64,000 nucleotides of DNA. Origin: an uncultured Bacteroidales bacterium (lineage in GTDB: Bacteria > Bacteroidota > Bacteroidia > Bacteroidales > P3). Where the stretch lies: assembly GCA_900316055.1 (NCBI GenBank), contig ONBK01000005.1, positions 1 through 64,000 of the forward strand, in the 5' to 3' direction. Below the pieces are notes generated by a model. The model searched no databases. It had not been told where the DNA came from and saw only the letters and a program-made list of their open reading frames with translations. A program made the translations under genes and the position numbers. Shown piece by piece: positions 18,720-27,032 of the stretch (the stretch's first letter is position 1; each line of letters begins with the position of its first letter).

Positions 18720-19703
18720 TCAGACAATTTCTGCGAAGTATTTCATGAACTGGGTGCGCATGGCCACCGAAGCTTTGTCGTTGGGCTGGACGGCGAGTTT
18801 CCCGCGGAACTGCTTGATTTCGTCGTATCCCTTCTTCTGCATCCATGCCTGGAGACCTTCATTGAGTTCACGAAGTGTATCGATGCCATTCTTATAGAGG
18901 CAACTAACCACCTGAACGGTGGTAGCACCGGCAAGAAGCATCTTAACCACATCGGCGGAAGAGTAAACACCTGTGGAGGCCGAGAGGTCACAGCGCATCT
19001 TCTTGCTCATGATAGCAACCCAGCGGAGGGTGTTATACATATCTTCGGGATTGGAAAGGAACGAGGCATTTTGGAGGGTCTCATTCTCAATGTCGATGTC
19101 GACCTGGACGTTCTTGTTGAACATCGTCATACCCTGAATGCCCATCCAGCTGAGCTGCTGCAACTGCTTTGCCATGTCGGTGAAGTAGGTGCCCACCTTG
19201 ATGGAGATGGGAATGGAGATTGACTTGCGGAGAGTGTTGATAATCTGGGTAAAAGTACGTTCCACATCGTCAGACGAGAGGGTGGTCTCGTAAGGCAGAA
19301 TGGCCATATTGAGCTCGAGGGCATCACAACCGGCCTCCTGGAACTTAATGGCATAGGTGAGCCAGTTCTCATAGGAGAAGCAGTTGATAGAGCCAATGAC
19401 GGGAATGGTGAGCGCCTGCTTGGCTTCACGAATCATCTGGAAATGCTTACCCAGCGAATCGTCGGCCACATGGGCTGCGATGTATTCATAGCTGTCGCCA
19501 TAGTTGTCGGTGGGAGCCACCACATGGGTGTTCTTCTTAATATCGTAGATAATCTGCTCTTCAAAAACCGATTTGAGCACGACAGCACCCACGCCAGCCT
19601 TTTCCATTTCCATCATCTTCTGCACATCGGCGGTGAGGCCGCAACTTCCCACGATAATCGGGCTCTTCAGGTCGAGTCCAAGGTATTTAGTCTGTGTATT
19701 CAT
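18720..19703 (-). CDS. Dihydroorotate dehydrogenase-like flavoprotein
   Basis: A 327-residue TIM-barrel flavoprotein beginning MNTQTKYLGLDLKSPIIVGS at the ATG 19701-19703; an upstream extension of 18 codons is unlikely because it is AT-rich leader. The fold of class 1 PyrD is clear (SINCFSYENW, ELNMAI, PISIKVGTYFTDMAKQL, GVYSSADVVKMLLAGATTVQ). The usual NxPN-GKPQ catalytic loop of true PyrD is not visible, so this is a DHODH-like protein of unproven substrate. It heads the operon with the four-helix protein, kdsA and the exonuclease. Confidence 0.8.
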   Translation of the reverse strand: MNTQTKYLGLDLKSPIIVGSCGLTADVQKMMEMEKAGVGAVVLKSVFEEQIIYDIKKNTHVVAPTDNYGDSYEYIAAHVADDSLGKHFQMIREAKQALTIPVIGSINCFSYENWLTYAIKFQEAGCDALELNMAILPYETTLSSDDVERTFTQIINTLRKSISIPISIKVGTYFTDMAKQLQQLSWMGIQGMTMFNKNVQVDIDIENETLQNASFLSNPEDMYNTLRWVAIMSKKMRCDLSASTGVYSSADVVKMLLAGATTVQVVSCLYKNGIDTLRELNEGLQAWMQKKGYDEIKQFRGKLAVQPNDKASVAMRTQFMKYFAEIV

Positions 19704-19998
19704 TTGGACAGTTTTTTTTCTACAGTTTGTATTCAAAAAAAATTTATCACGCCTCAATCTACACGCTCTTTTTCAATCTGCAAAGATATGAAAAATATAT
19801 TTATAAAAAAAAAAATAATTTGCCGAACGGGTTATTTTTACATATAAAACATTCATTATCAACCAAAAGAAAATATTTTTTTTTTTTACAAACAGGGTGT
19901 GGGGAAATTTATTTTCAATTTTCAACGCTTGTTTTTCAATTTTTTCGTACTTTTGCACCTCGAAATTTTATACAGAAAGAAACAAAAAAACTATCATA
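19704..19998. promoter_or_regulatory. AT-rich divergent intergenic region with two -7 boxes
   Basis: About 295 nt, extremely A/T-rich, between the DHODH-like gene (minus) and the TPR gene (plus). A minus-strand -7 box TATCTTTGC lies at 19780-19788 and a plus-strand box TACTTTTGC at 19948-19956. Neither has a perfect TTTTG partner at 19 nt. I see no gene or RNA structure. Confidence 0.55.
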
Positions 19999-20712
19999 AT
20001 GAAAGAACAAATCGAAGAAAAGAACGTCGAAATGGAATCCAACCTCCTGATTCGCGCCCAGGAATTCGTCAAGAAAAACCAGAAGATGCTCATCATCTGT
20101 GGCACTGCCATCGTAGTTATTGCCGCTTTCTTTTGCCTCCGTGCTTTTGTTTTCACTCCCAATGCACAGAAGGCTGCCGCCCAGGACGGTTTTTACGCCG
20201 AGAACTACTACATGTCGGGCATCGACAACAATAACGCCGAAGACCTGCAGAAGGCTCTCGACGGTGACGGCAAGCATCCCGGATTCAAGAAACTCATCGA
20301 CAAGCATTCCGGTTCTCTGATGCACAGCACCCCTGCTATTGTGAACACCTACAGATACTATGCCGGTGTCTCCGCCCTCCGTCTCGGCAAGTACGACGAT
20401 GCTATCAAGTACCTTGAGGACTACAACGGCAAAGATTACTACACCGCCTCCATCAAGTTGATGGCCGAAGCCGACGCTTATGTGGAGAAAGGCGACAACA
20501 AGAAAGCCGTTGAGCTCTATGTGAAGTCGTCCGAGACCAATCCCAACGACATGACTGCTCCTGCCGCCCTGTTCAAAGCCGGCATGTGCTGTCTGATGCT
20601 GAATGACAACGAAGGTGCCCTGAAGCACTTCAACGCCATTAAGACCAAGTATCCGCAGAGTGTGGAATATCCCACTGTCGACTACTACATCGGCATTGCC
20701 GAAGCGAAATAA
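19999..20712 (+). CDS. Membrane-anchored tetratricopeptide-repeat protein
   Basis: A 237-residue protein. The N-terminal 30 residues are charged, then one membrane helix (about 31-51, MLIICGTAIVVIAAFF). The remainder is helical with TPR character: the pair SALRLGKYDDAIKYLEDY and DAYVEKGDNKKAVELYVKSS, then AGMCCLMLNDNEGALKHFNAI. The shape resembles YfgM-type inner-membrane TPR proteins that work with translocase chaperones, but this is inference. The start at 19999 is the ATG directly before the charged region; upstream in-frame codons are AT-rich non-coding sequence. A strong terminator follows. Confidence 0.75.
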   Translation: MKEQIEEKNVEMESNLLIRAQEFVKKNQKMLIICGTAIVVIAAFFCLRAFVFTPNAQKAAAQDGFYAENYYMSGIDNNNAEDLQKALDGDGKHPGFKKLIDKHSGSLMHSTPAIVNTYRYYAGVSALRLGKYDDAIKYLEDYNGKDYYTASIKLMAEADAYVEKGDNKKAVELYVKSSETNPNDMTAPAALFKAGMCCLMLNDNEGALKHFNAIKTKYPQSVEYPTVDYYIGIAEAK

Positions 20713-20730
20713 GAAAATAAGGAATCAAAA

Positions 20731-20766
20731 AGAAAGCCCCCGCGTTAGCGAGGGCTTCTTTTTTTT
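20731..20766 (+). terminator. Intrinsic terminator
   Basis: AGAAAGCCCCCGC, TTA-containing loop, GCGAGGGCTTCTT, then a run of T. The stem is about 11 bp with two mismatches. It ends the TPR gene and, since the arms begin with an A-run, may also work for the convergent elbB gene. Confidence 0.85.
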
Positions 20767-20777
20767 ACCTTATAATT

Positions 20778-21455
20778 TTATCTCATCTTTTCCAGTTCGG
20801 CGACGAGGTTCTCGGCGCCGTCGAAGATTTCGCTGATACGGGTGGCGGCCATGTAGGCCGGGGTGGTGAGCACCTTGTGCTCGGTATCGACACAAACGTC
20901 GGTGGGACCACACGAACGCACCTTGCAGCCGAAGCCCTTGGCAACACCAGAAGCCTGATTGTTGTCAGGACCGAGGGTCAACTCCACCTCGTAGCGGCCC
21001 AGCACCTTGGCCAACACCATGGGGGCTATGCACATGGCCAACACGGGCTTCTCGGCACGATAGGTTTCAAGGATGGCGTCCTGCACAGCATCGATAACCT
21101 CCATACGAGGACCGTCGAAGGCAAAAGTAGAGAGGTTGCGGGCGGCGCCCATGCCACCGGGAAGAGCGAGTGCATCATAGTCGGCAGGGCGGTACTGCTC
21201 CAGCGGCAGCAGATTGCCTCGGGCTATACGGGCACTCTCGACAAAAATGTCGCGCTGCTCCATATCGAGCACCGTACCCTCCTCCTCTTCGTCCTCAACG
21301 TCGATGTGGGGCACTACCTCAAAGAATCCTTCAGGAGCAAAACACTGATACTGCCATCCACGGCGGTCAATAGCCAGCAACAGAGAGAGACTCTCCTGCA
21401 ATTCCGAACCATCGCGGTTGCCGCAACCGGAAAGGATAACTGCTATCTTTTTCAT
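20778..21455 (-). CDS. elbB: ElbB-type DJ-1/PfpI family protein
   Basis: A 225-residue protein. The start at 21453-21455 gives MKKIAVILSGCGNRDGSELQ, the normal ElbB N-terminus; a longer open frame encodes only repeat peptide (IKPIKPIKPIK). The nucleophile elbow Cys is in LAMCIAPMVLA, with Glu in GCGNRDGSELQE; ALALPGGMGAARNLS is a family signature. ElbB (isoprenoid biosynthesis glyoxalase) has weak glyoxalase III activity in E. coli. It lies 95 nt after the gamma-lyase stop; the gap holds the GGGTTTAAT repeat, so co-transcription is possible. Confidence 0.9.
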   Translation of the reverse strand: MKKIAVILSGCGNRDGSELQESLSLLLAIDRRGWQYQCFAPEGFFEVVPHIDVEDEEEEGTVLDMEQRDIFVESARIARGNLLPLEQYRPADYDALALPGGMGAARNLSTFAFDGPRMEVIDAVQDAILETYRAEKPVLAMCIAPMVLAKVLGRYEVELTLGPDNNQASGVAKGFGCKVRSCGPTDVCVDTEHKVLTTPAYMAATRISEIFDGAENLVAELEKMR

Positions 21456-21462
21456 ATTTTTT

Positions 21463-21540
21463 ATGGGTTTAATAGGTTTAATGGGTTTAATGGGTATTGG
21501 ACGATTCGCCCACAGACCCATTAAACCCATTAGACCCATC
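21463..21540. repeat. GGGTTTAAT 9-bp tandem repeat with inverted copy
   Basis: Tandem copies of GGGTTTAAT (21463-21497) face an inverted set (21515-21539). ATGGGTTTAATGGGT and ACCCATTAAACCCAT are perfect 15-bp inverted arms around an 18-nt loop. It lies between the gamma-lyase and elbB genes. The same text (MGLMGL-type codons) appears in the signal peptide of the small lipoprotein at 44848-45102. Confidence 0.75.
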
Positions 21541-21550
21541 AAGAAAAAAA

Positions 21551-22756
21551 CTACTTGTTGAAAGCGTCAACGCTCTCTTTGATCAGCTGGAAGGTCGCCT
21601 CGATGTCATTGTCGAGACCCATCGAGAAGCGGATAAGGCCTTCACTCATGCCCATCTCCTTCTGGATATCCTCGGGAACCTCAGAACTGGTACTCTTGCC
21701 GCTATTGCTGAAAAGGGTCTTGAAGTAACCCAGCGAGACAGCGAGGTAACCGACACCCTTCTGCTGCATGAGCTCCATAATCTTGCTGGCGCGGTCGGCA
21801 GTACCCATGTCGATGCTGATCATGCCACCGAAGCCGTAACCCTCGTTCATCATGCTGCAGAACAGCTCGTAGTCGGGATGCTCGGGCAAACCGGGGTAGT
21901 TGTATTTGAAGCCCACCTCTTTAAAGCGCTTAGCCAGGTACATGGCGTTCTCGCCGTGCTTCTTCATGCGGATATGGAGAGTGTGGAGGTTCTTATTGAT
22001 GGAGGCGCTGCGCATGGGATCCAGCACGGGGCCAAGGAGCATGCAAGTACCGTTGTTCACATCAATCAGGCTGTTGATATACTCGGCGCTGCCGCAGATG
22101 GCACCGGCGACGCAGTCGTTGGTACCGTTGATGTACTTGGTCATCGAGTAGACGGTGACGTCGGCACCCAGACGGCAGGGGCTGAAAATCATGGGGGTAA
22201 AGGTGTTGTCGACAATGAGCTTGGCACCGGCGGCATGAGCCATCTTGCTCAGTTCGGGGATGTTGGCGATGCGGAGCAGGGGGTTGTTCATGGTCTCGGT
22301 GTAGACAACCTTGGTGTTGGGGTGCTCGGCGAGGGCTTTCTTCACAGCGTCGAGGTTCTGCATATTGACAAATGTGCAGTTGACGTTGAACTTCTTCAGG
22401 TAGTTGGCCATGAAGGCGAAGGTGCCGCCGTAGGTGGTCATGCTGGCCACAATGTGGTCGCCGGCGTTGACTTCGTGCAGCAGGGCACTGGTGATGGCGG
22501 CCAGACCGGAACCGGTAACCCAAGCCATCTCGGTGCCTTCCATGGCAGCGAGGCGCTGGCAAAGAGCCAGATTGGAGGGATTCCAGTGACGGCTGTAGAG
22601 GAAGTAGCCCTCGGTTTCGCCGTGGAAGGTCTCGGTCATGAGGTGTGCCTCAGGGAAGGTAAAAGTAGCGCTGTCGCAGATTGCGGGATTGACACCACGG
22701 TTGGCGTCGCGGCCATCGATACGCTGGATGGCGGTTGCGGGATCAAATTTGTTCAT
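21551..22756 (-). CDS. Cys/Met-metabolism PLP enzyme (methionine or cystathionine gamma-lyase type)
   Basis: A 401-residue fold-type I PLP enzyme beginning MNKFDPATAIQRIDG at the ATG 22754-22756. Family features: YSRHWNPSNLALCQRLAAME, GSGLAAITSALLHEVNAGD, TETMNNPLLRIANI, KLIVDNTFTPMI and the PLP lysine in YSMTKYINGTND. The C-terminus has SLGYFKTLFSNSGKSTSSE and IRFSMGLDNDIEA. The Asn in WNPSN and overall length fit gamma-lyases or O-acetylhomoserine sulfhydrylases; which reaction it catalyses cannot be decided by eye. It is transcribed divergently from the WG-repeat gene. Confidence 0.85.
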   Translation of the reverse strand: MNKFDPATAIQRIDGRDANRGVNPAICDSATFTFPEAHLMTETFHGETEGYFLYSRHWNPSNLALCQRLAAMEGTEMAWVTGSGLAAITSALLHEVNAGDHIVASMTTYGGTFAFMANYLKKFNVNCTFVNMQNLDAVKKALAEHPNTKVVYTETMNNPLLRIANIPELSKMAHAAGAKLIVDNTFTPMIFSPCRLGADVTVYSMTKYINGTNDCVAGAICGSAEYINSLIDVNNGTCMLLGPVLDPMRSASINKNLHTLHIRMKKHGENAMYLAKRFKEVGFKYNYPGLPEHPDYELFCSMMNEGYGFGGMISIDMGTADRASKIMELMQQKGVGYLAVSLGYFKTLFSNSGKSTSSEVPEDIQKEMGMSEGLIRFSMGLDNDIEATFQLIKESVDAFNK

Positions 22757-22800
22757 TGTTATACAATTTAATGTTTTGTTATATTTGTCATTTTGAAGAT

Positions 22801-22869
22801 GCAAAAATACAAAAAAAATACGACATGAAAAAATTATTTTGCCATATCGGGCAAAATTCGTATTTTTGC
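22801..22869. promoter_or_regulatory. Divergent promoters (gamma-lyase / WG-repeat gene)
   Basis: Plus: -33 TTTTG (22837-22841), 19-nt spacer, -7 TATTTTTGC (22861-22869). Minus: -7 TATTTTTGC (22801-22809) with a weaker T-run at the -33 position. The plus spacer begins CCATATCGGGCAA, nearly the same as TCATATCGGACAA at the tsaD promoter, so the two promoters may share a regulator. Confidence 0.75.
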
Positions 22870-22894
22870 ATTTTGAAATAATACATATTTATAG

Positions 22895-24247
22895 ATGAAA
22901 CGCACCTGCATACTGCTTTTTGCAGCCTTGATAACCGGAGTTTGTGCCAATGCGCAGAAGCTTGTCTATGAGAGCACTCTGCAATGTTTCGGCTACCAGA
23001 ACGACAACGGAACATGGATGATCGCCCCCACGTTCCAGCGTGCCGGCGAGTTTGAGGGCGGCACCCGAAAATGGGCGCCGGTGAAAGTGGATGGCCGCTG
23101 GGGATGCATCGATGTCGATGGCAACCTCATCTGCCGCAATATCTTCCCCTCCAAGGAGGTAGCCCGTGAAGCCGGTCACGAATGGGAAATTATGAGCGAA
23201 CCCGGCAAATGGGTCTATCCCGCCCGCAACCAAAGCGACGGCCTCTGGGGCTTTGTGGACTACTACGGTCGTTGGAAATACCAGCCCGTTTATGAGAAGA
23301 CCCTCCCCCATGAGGGCAAAGATCCCAAGAGCTATGCTCCCGTCAAGAAGGAAGGCCGCTGGGGCTGTATCGACGGCCGCGGAGTGCTGGTCATCAACAA
23401 CATCTTCATGACCCCTGAGCAGGCCGCCCAAGCCGGCGAGCAGTGGGCCATCGGACGCAACTACTACAAATGGCGCATCGCCGTCACCGACCCTAAAACA
23501 GGCTTGTGGGGATTCGTGGATTACCTCGGCCGCTGGTCTGTACAGCCGCAGTTCACCGACCAGGTGGCCTTCGGCGACGACCGCTGCTACGAATACACTC
23601 AAGTGAAACAGGAAGGACGCTGGGGCAATATCAACCGCGACGGTGAGATTATCTCTACCTTCATCTTCTTCACCAAAGAGGATGCCGCCTACGCCCTGCG
23701 CCAGTATGAGCACGGCCGCACCTTGGAAGGATGGCGCGTGCCCGTATCCAACCCCTCCGACGGCAAGTGGGGCTGGGTGGACTGGAGCGGCGAATGGCGC
23801 ATACAGCCCATCTACGAGGATGCTTCCCGCTTTGCCAACGACACCGGTCTCTTCGCCACAGCGAAATACGACGGCTACTGGATGGTGGTGAGTGACACCG
23901 GCGAAGCACTCTCGCGCAATGTCTTCAATCTCAGCAGCGAAGCCTGGCAGGCCGGCAACGAGTGGGACACCCATCAGGAACTCGGCCACTGGCTCTATCC
24001 CATCATGGATCCCGGCACCCAAGCTTGGGGCTATGTCGACTACGAGGGTCAGTGGGTCATCAAGCCCACCCTTCAGGATGCCAAACTCTTCACCCACGTA
24101 TGGAACGACCGCGTGGCCCCCGCCAAGATGGACGGCAAATGGGGCTGTATTGACCATACCGGCCAGTTCGTGGTGAAGAACCAGTACAACACCTCGGCAG
24201 AAGCCGCCATGGCTGGCCGCCGCTGGGCAGAAGGAAAGAAATTTTAA
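22895..24247 (+). CDS. WG-repeat protein, exported
   Basis: A 450-residue protein with a signal peptide ending CANAQ (about residue 20). The rest is a train of about nine WG/KWG repeats of roughly 40-45 residues. Examples are VDGRWGCIDVDGNLI, SDGLWGFVDYYGRW, KEGRWGCIDGRGVLV, TGLWGFVDYLGRW, SDGKWGWVDWSGEW and MDGKWGCIDHTGQF. Units alternate between an xWGCID type and an xWGFVDYxGxW type. WG repeats form beta-propeller-like folds of unknown ligand, often surface-exposed in Bacteroidetes. It has its own promoter and is followed by pyrC after 48 nt of repeat-rich sequence. Confidence 0.85.
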   Translation: MKRTCILLFAALITGVCANAQKLVYESTLQCFGYQNDNGTWMIAPTFQRAGEFEGGTRKWAPVKVDGRWGCIDVDGNLICRNIFPSKEVAREAGHEWEIMSEPGKWVYPARNQSDGLWGFVDYYGRWKYQPVYEKTLPHEGKDPKSYAPVKKEGRWGCIDGRGVLVINNIFMTPEQAAQAGEQWAIGRNYYKWRIAVTDPKTGLWGFVDYLGRWSVQPQFTDQVAFGDDRCYEYTQVKQEGRWGNINRDGEIISTFIFFTKEDAAYALRQYEHGRTLEGWRVPVSNPSDGKWGWVDWSGEWRIQPIYEDASRFANDTGLFATAKYDGYWMVVSDTGEALSRNVFNLSSEAWQAGNEWDTHQELGHWLYPIMDPGTQAWGYVDYEGQWVIKPTLQDAKLFTHVWNDRVAPAKMDGKWGCIDHTGQFVVKNQYNTSAEAAMAGRRWAEGKKF

Positions 24248-24249
24248 AT

Positions 24250-24281
24250 AAGTGGAAAACGGAAAGTGGAAAGTGGAAAGA
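24250..24281 (+). repeat. TGGAAAG heptamer repeat upstream of pyrC
   Basis: AAGTGGAAAACGGAAAGTGG continuing with 7-nt period to 24281. It sits 15 nt before the pyrC start and is the reverse complement of the array at 24402-24432 inside the gene. Confidence 0.85.
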
Positions 24282-24295
24282 TATGAAATGAAGAT

Positions 24296-25663
24296 ATGAA
24301 AACCCTTATCCATAATGCAACAATAGTTAATGAAGGTAAGGTTTTCAAGGGTTCCGTAATAATCAATGGAAACATTATTGAAGATGTCGTGGAATCTGAA
24401 TCTTTCCACTTTCCACTTTCCACTTTCCACTTACAAGAGGCCGAAGGCCTCTTGTTGCTGCCGGGTGTGATCGACACGCATGTTCATTTCCGGGATGGTG
24501 GCAATTCCGAGAATCCCGCAGGGACGTTCTACAGCGAGAGTCGTGCGGCACGTGCAGGCGGCGTCACATCGGTCATCGACATGCCCAATACCAAACCGCT
24601 GACCACTACGATGGAGGCTTTGGAAGCCAAGGAGGCCCTTGCGGCTCGCGACTCAGCCGTCAACTACGGATTCATGCTGGGTGCCACCAACGACAATATC
24701 GACAACCTGCTGGCTATCGACCCCGAACGCTATGCGGCAATAAAGCTTTTCCTCGGCTCCTCCACGGGCAATATGCTAGTGAACAACCCCGAGCAACTCG
24801 ACCACCTCTTCCGCGATGCCCGTAAACTCATCGTGGCCCACTGCGAGCAGGAGGAGGTCATCCAGGCCAACCTGTTCAACGCCAAACGCGAATATCAAGG
24901 TACTCCCAAGGAGACTGCGGCGCTGCATCCCAAAATCCGCAACAACGAGGCCTGCTTCCTCAGCACCTACCACGCCATCGAGCGCGCCCGCAAATACGGC
25001 ACCCGATTCCATGTGGCCCATATCAGCACCGCCACAGAACTCTCGCTACTCTCCAATTTCGACCTTGAAAAGAAGAACATCACCGCCGAGGTGACTCCCA
25101 ACCACCTGTGGTTCGACGACCGCGACTACGCCGAGTTGGGCAACAAAATCAAATGCAACCCCGCCATCAAGAGCAACGATGACCGATTGGCACTATGGGC
25201 AGCACTGGAGGACGACCTCATCGACACCATCGCCACCGACCATGCCCCCCATCCTCTCGAGGCAAAGATGAAACCCTATTTCGACGCCCCTAGCGGCATC
25301 CCTTCCATCCAGCACTCGCTACAGATGATGCTCGAAGCGGTGTTCGGCAGCACATCTGAACACTCAAAACACTCTGATTATTCCGAGTACTCTGATTTAT
25401 TGACAATGATTGTCCAGAAGATGTGCCACAACCCTGCCCTGCTCTTCGGCATCAAGGACCGTGGATTCATACGCAAGGGCTACAAGGCCGACCTCGTGCT
25501 GGTGCATCCCAACGTTGAGGAGACCGTTACGCGCGAATCATTATTATACAAGTGCGGATGGAGTCCCCTCGAAGGTCAGACTTTCCACACCCACATCGAG
25601 CGAGTATGGGTAAATGGAAACGCCTCCGTCAAGAATGGGGAGGCGCTGAATTTCTGTAAATAA
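24296..25663 (+). CDS. pyrC: Dihydroorotase
   Basis: A 455-residue class I-type dihydroorotase. The first metal site is DTHVHFRDGG, followed by AGGVTSVIDMPNTKP, the Lys region AIKLFLGSSTGNM, metal histidines in IVAHCEQ and HVAHIST, and the catalytic Asp in DTIATDHAPH. Step three of pyrimidine synthesis. Residues around 36-46 (FHFPLSTFHL) come from an in-frame CTTTCCA array lying between the N-terminal beta strands and the LLPGVIDTHVH motif. Residues near 353-366 (SEHSKHSDYSEYSD) come from a second short repeat, in the loop before NPALLFG. All catalytic motifs are intact, so the insertions appear tolerated. Confidence 0.95.
   Translation: MKTLIHNATIVNEGKVFKGSVIINGNIIEDVVESESFHFPLSTFHLQEAEGLLLLPGVIDTHVHFRDGGNSENPAGTFYSESRAARAGGVTSVIDMPNTKPLTTTMEALEAKEALAARDSAVNYGFMLGATNDNIDNLLAIDPERYAAIKLFLGSSTGNMLVNNPEQLDHLFRDARKLIVAHCEQEEVIQANLFNAKREYQGTPKETAALHPKIRNNEACFLSTYHAIERARKYGTRFHVAHISTATELSLLSNFDLEKKNITAEVTPNHLWFDDRDYAELGNKIKCNPAIKSNDDRLALWAALEDDLIDTIATDHAPHPLEAKMKPYFDAPSGIPSIQHSLQMMLEAVFGSTSEHSKHSDYSEYSDLLTMIVQKMCHNPALLFGIKDRGFIRKGYKADLVLVHPNVEETVTRESLLYKCGWSPLEGQTFHTHIERVWVNGNASVKNGEALNFCK
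24402..24432 (+). repeat. CTTTCCA heptamer repeat inside pyrC
   Basis: Four copies of CTTTCCA plus a partial one, in frame near codon 36. Forms an inverted pair with 24250-24281; the segment between them holds the pyrC start codon. Confidence 0.85.
25352..25396 (+). repeat. Short Ser/Asp/Glu-coding repeat inside pyrC
   Basis: Loose copies of a (T)CTGA-CACTC / TCCGAGTACTC type unit encode SEHSKHSDYSEYSD. AT-rich relative to flanks. A similar acidic/serine repeat occurs in ftsK (46955-47020). Confidence 0.5.
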
Positions 25664-25669
25664 ACAGTA

Positions 25670-26317
25670 TCACTTACCCAAGGAGATACCCACTCCTGCA
25701 AAGAGGGTACTGCCCTCCCAGGCTTTCTTCACCGACTGTTTATTGGCCAGACTGAAATCGTCGCGGTCGATCATCTCGACATTATAGCCGAGATAGATAC
25801 GGACAATGCTTACTTGGAGACCGACCCCAATAGTGCCTCCCATATCGCAATGGAGGTCCACCTGGTCGGCGACATTCTTAAAATCGGACAATTTGGAGAG
25901 TCCCACATTGAACACCGGTCCTCCAAAAATTATCAAGTTGGCATGGTCACTCAGTGACACCTTGAAATTCAAATAAAACGGAAACTTGATATTGAAATTG
26001 GAAGTGGTATAACTACGGGCCGAAATGCTACCATCACCCCATGTGGTATCGCTCAGCAACGATTTGGCCTTTGCAAAGCTGATATAGGCTCCCGGAGCGA
26101 GACCGATATCCCCCAACAGCGTCACATTCAGCGACACACCCAGCATTCCACCGTTCATATAGTCGAGGTTTTCCACCAGGCTGTCGAACGCGCCGTTCTG
26201 GTAGTTGAAGGTATGTTCCTGATGGATATAGGCCGCATTGATACTCAACTGAGCAGAGGCACGTACTCCGAAAAGCATCATAAGCAAAACCGTCACATAA
26301 ACGATACTCTTTTTCAT
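25670..26317 (-). CDS. Outer-membrane beta-barrel protein (porin-like)
   Basis: A 215-residue protein starting at the ATG at 26315-26317, which gives a signal peptide ending VRASAQ (about residue 23); codons further upstream overlap a hairpin and are not a plausible N-terminus. Alternating strands (LSINAAYIHQ, MLGVSLNVTLLGDIGL, NIKFPFYLNFKVSL, TIGVGLQVSIVRIYLGYNVE) fit an eight-stranded barrel of the outer-membrane protein beta-barrel domain group. It lies downstream of a similar-sized barrel gene, separated by a hairpin, so it may be expressed at a lower level from the same transcript. Confidence 0.7.
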   Translation of the reverse strand: MKKSIVYVTVLLMMLFGVRASAQLSINAAYIHQEHTFNYQNGAFDSLVENLDYMNGGMLGVSLNVTLLGDIGLAPGAYISFAKAKSLLSDTTWGDGSISARSYTTSNFNIKFPFYLNFKVSLSDHANLIIFGGPVFNVGLSKLSDFKNVADQVDLHCDMGGTIGVGLQVSIVRIYLGYNVEMIDRDDFSLANKQSVKKAWEGSTLFAGVGISLGK

Positions 26318-26338
26318 AATCTGTACTATTGATATAAA

Positions 26339-26365
26339 GAGGGTATCCCGTTGAAGGATACCCTC
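26339..26365 (-). terminator. Hairpin between two barrel genes (partial terminator)
   Basis: GAGGGTATCC, CGTTGAA, GGATACCCTC: a perfect 10-bp stem. Downstream on the minus strand only a short T-rich stretch (TTTATATC) follows. It may act as a weak terminator or an mRNA stabiliser between the two genes. Confidence 0.55.
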
Positions 26366-26381
26366 ATACATTGCTCAGTGA

Positions 26382-27014
26382 TTAGAGTTCGATACCGAGA
26401 CCGAAGTTCATGCTGCTAATGGTAGTCTTGGTATTGTCGTTGTTATCCATGTCGAGGAATCCCCAGCTAAAGTCGTAGAAGAGACGGAACTGGTTGAAGG
26501 AGAAGACGACACCGGTGATACCGCTGAGGTTGAAACGGTTCCGGTTCATGCCGTTTGCATCATACCAGTCATCTTCGGTACCACCAGAGATTCCCAAAAC
26601 ATTGCCCTCATGCTTGGTCTTGCCCATAAATCCATAACTGGCCTTAGCACCAGCAAGGACGGTCATCTTGAGGTCGCCCGTGATGGGGAAGGTGTAGTTA
26701 AAAAACAGGGGCACATCGAGACCGAAGAGGGTGGTAGTGTGTTTACCTGAAGCCACGTTATAGAAGCTTCCTTCGCTGGTTTTGGTACCATAGCGAAGTT
26801 GTCCACCGAGGTTGAACATGAGATTGCCTGTGACGGGCACATTGTAATCCACACCCGCGATAAAACTATTCAGCTGAAGATCGGTAGTCGTTCCGTTGTT
26901 GTCGGTGGACCAGGTTTCGGGGGAATAACCCACATGAATACCCAACTGGGCATTGGCATTGCCTGCGAAGAGCAGGGCTGCAACGAGAGTTGCAAAAGCA
27001 AAAATCTTTTTCAC
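26382..27014 (-). CDS. Outer-membrane beta-barrel protein
   Basis: A 210-residue protein with a typical signal peptide (MKKIFAFATLVAALLFAGNANAQ) followed by amphipathic strands: LGIHVGYSPETW, FIAGVDYNVPVTGNLMFNLG, VPLFFNYTFPITGDLKMTV and SMNFGLGIEL at the C-terminus. It resembles the small OmpX/PorT-like barrels of Bacteroidales. It starts 18 nt after the acyl-CoA synthetase stop, so it is probably co-transcribed with it; no functional link is obvious. Confidence 0.72.
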   Translation of the reverse strand: MKKIFAFATLVAALLFAGNANAQLGIHVGYSPETWSTDNNGTTTDLQLNSFIAGVDYNVPVTGNLMFNLGGQLRYGTKTSEGSFYNVASGKHTTTLFGLDVPLFFNYTFPITGDLKMTVLAGAKASYGFMGKTKHEGNVLGISGGTEDDWYDANGMNRNRFNLSGITGVVFSFNQFRLFYDFSWGFLDMDNNDNTKTTISSMNFGLGIEL

Positions 27015-27032
27015 GGTATATTGTTTTTGGTT

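Noticed and set aside
21497..22771. Plus-strand frame of 424 codons opposite the gamma-lyase gene
   Set aside because: The minus-strand frame is a textbook PLP enzyme with the active-site lysine; the plus frame is its mirror.
22889..24430. Long minus-strand frame (513 codons) opposite the WG-repeat gene
   Set aside because: It is the shadow of a GC-biased repeat-coding gene; the plus-strand product has a signal peptide, clear WG repeats and a promoter.
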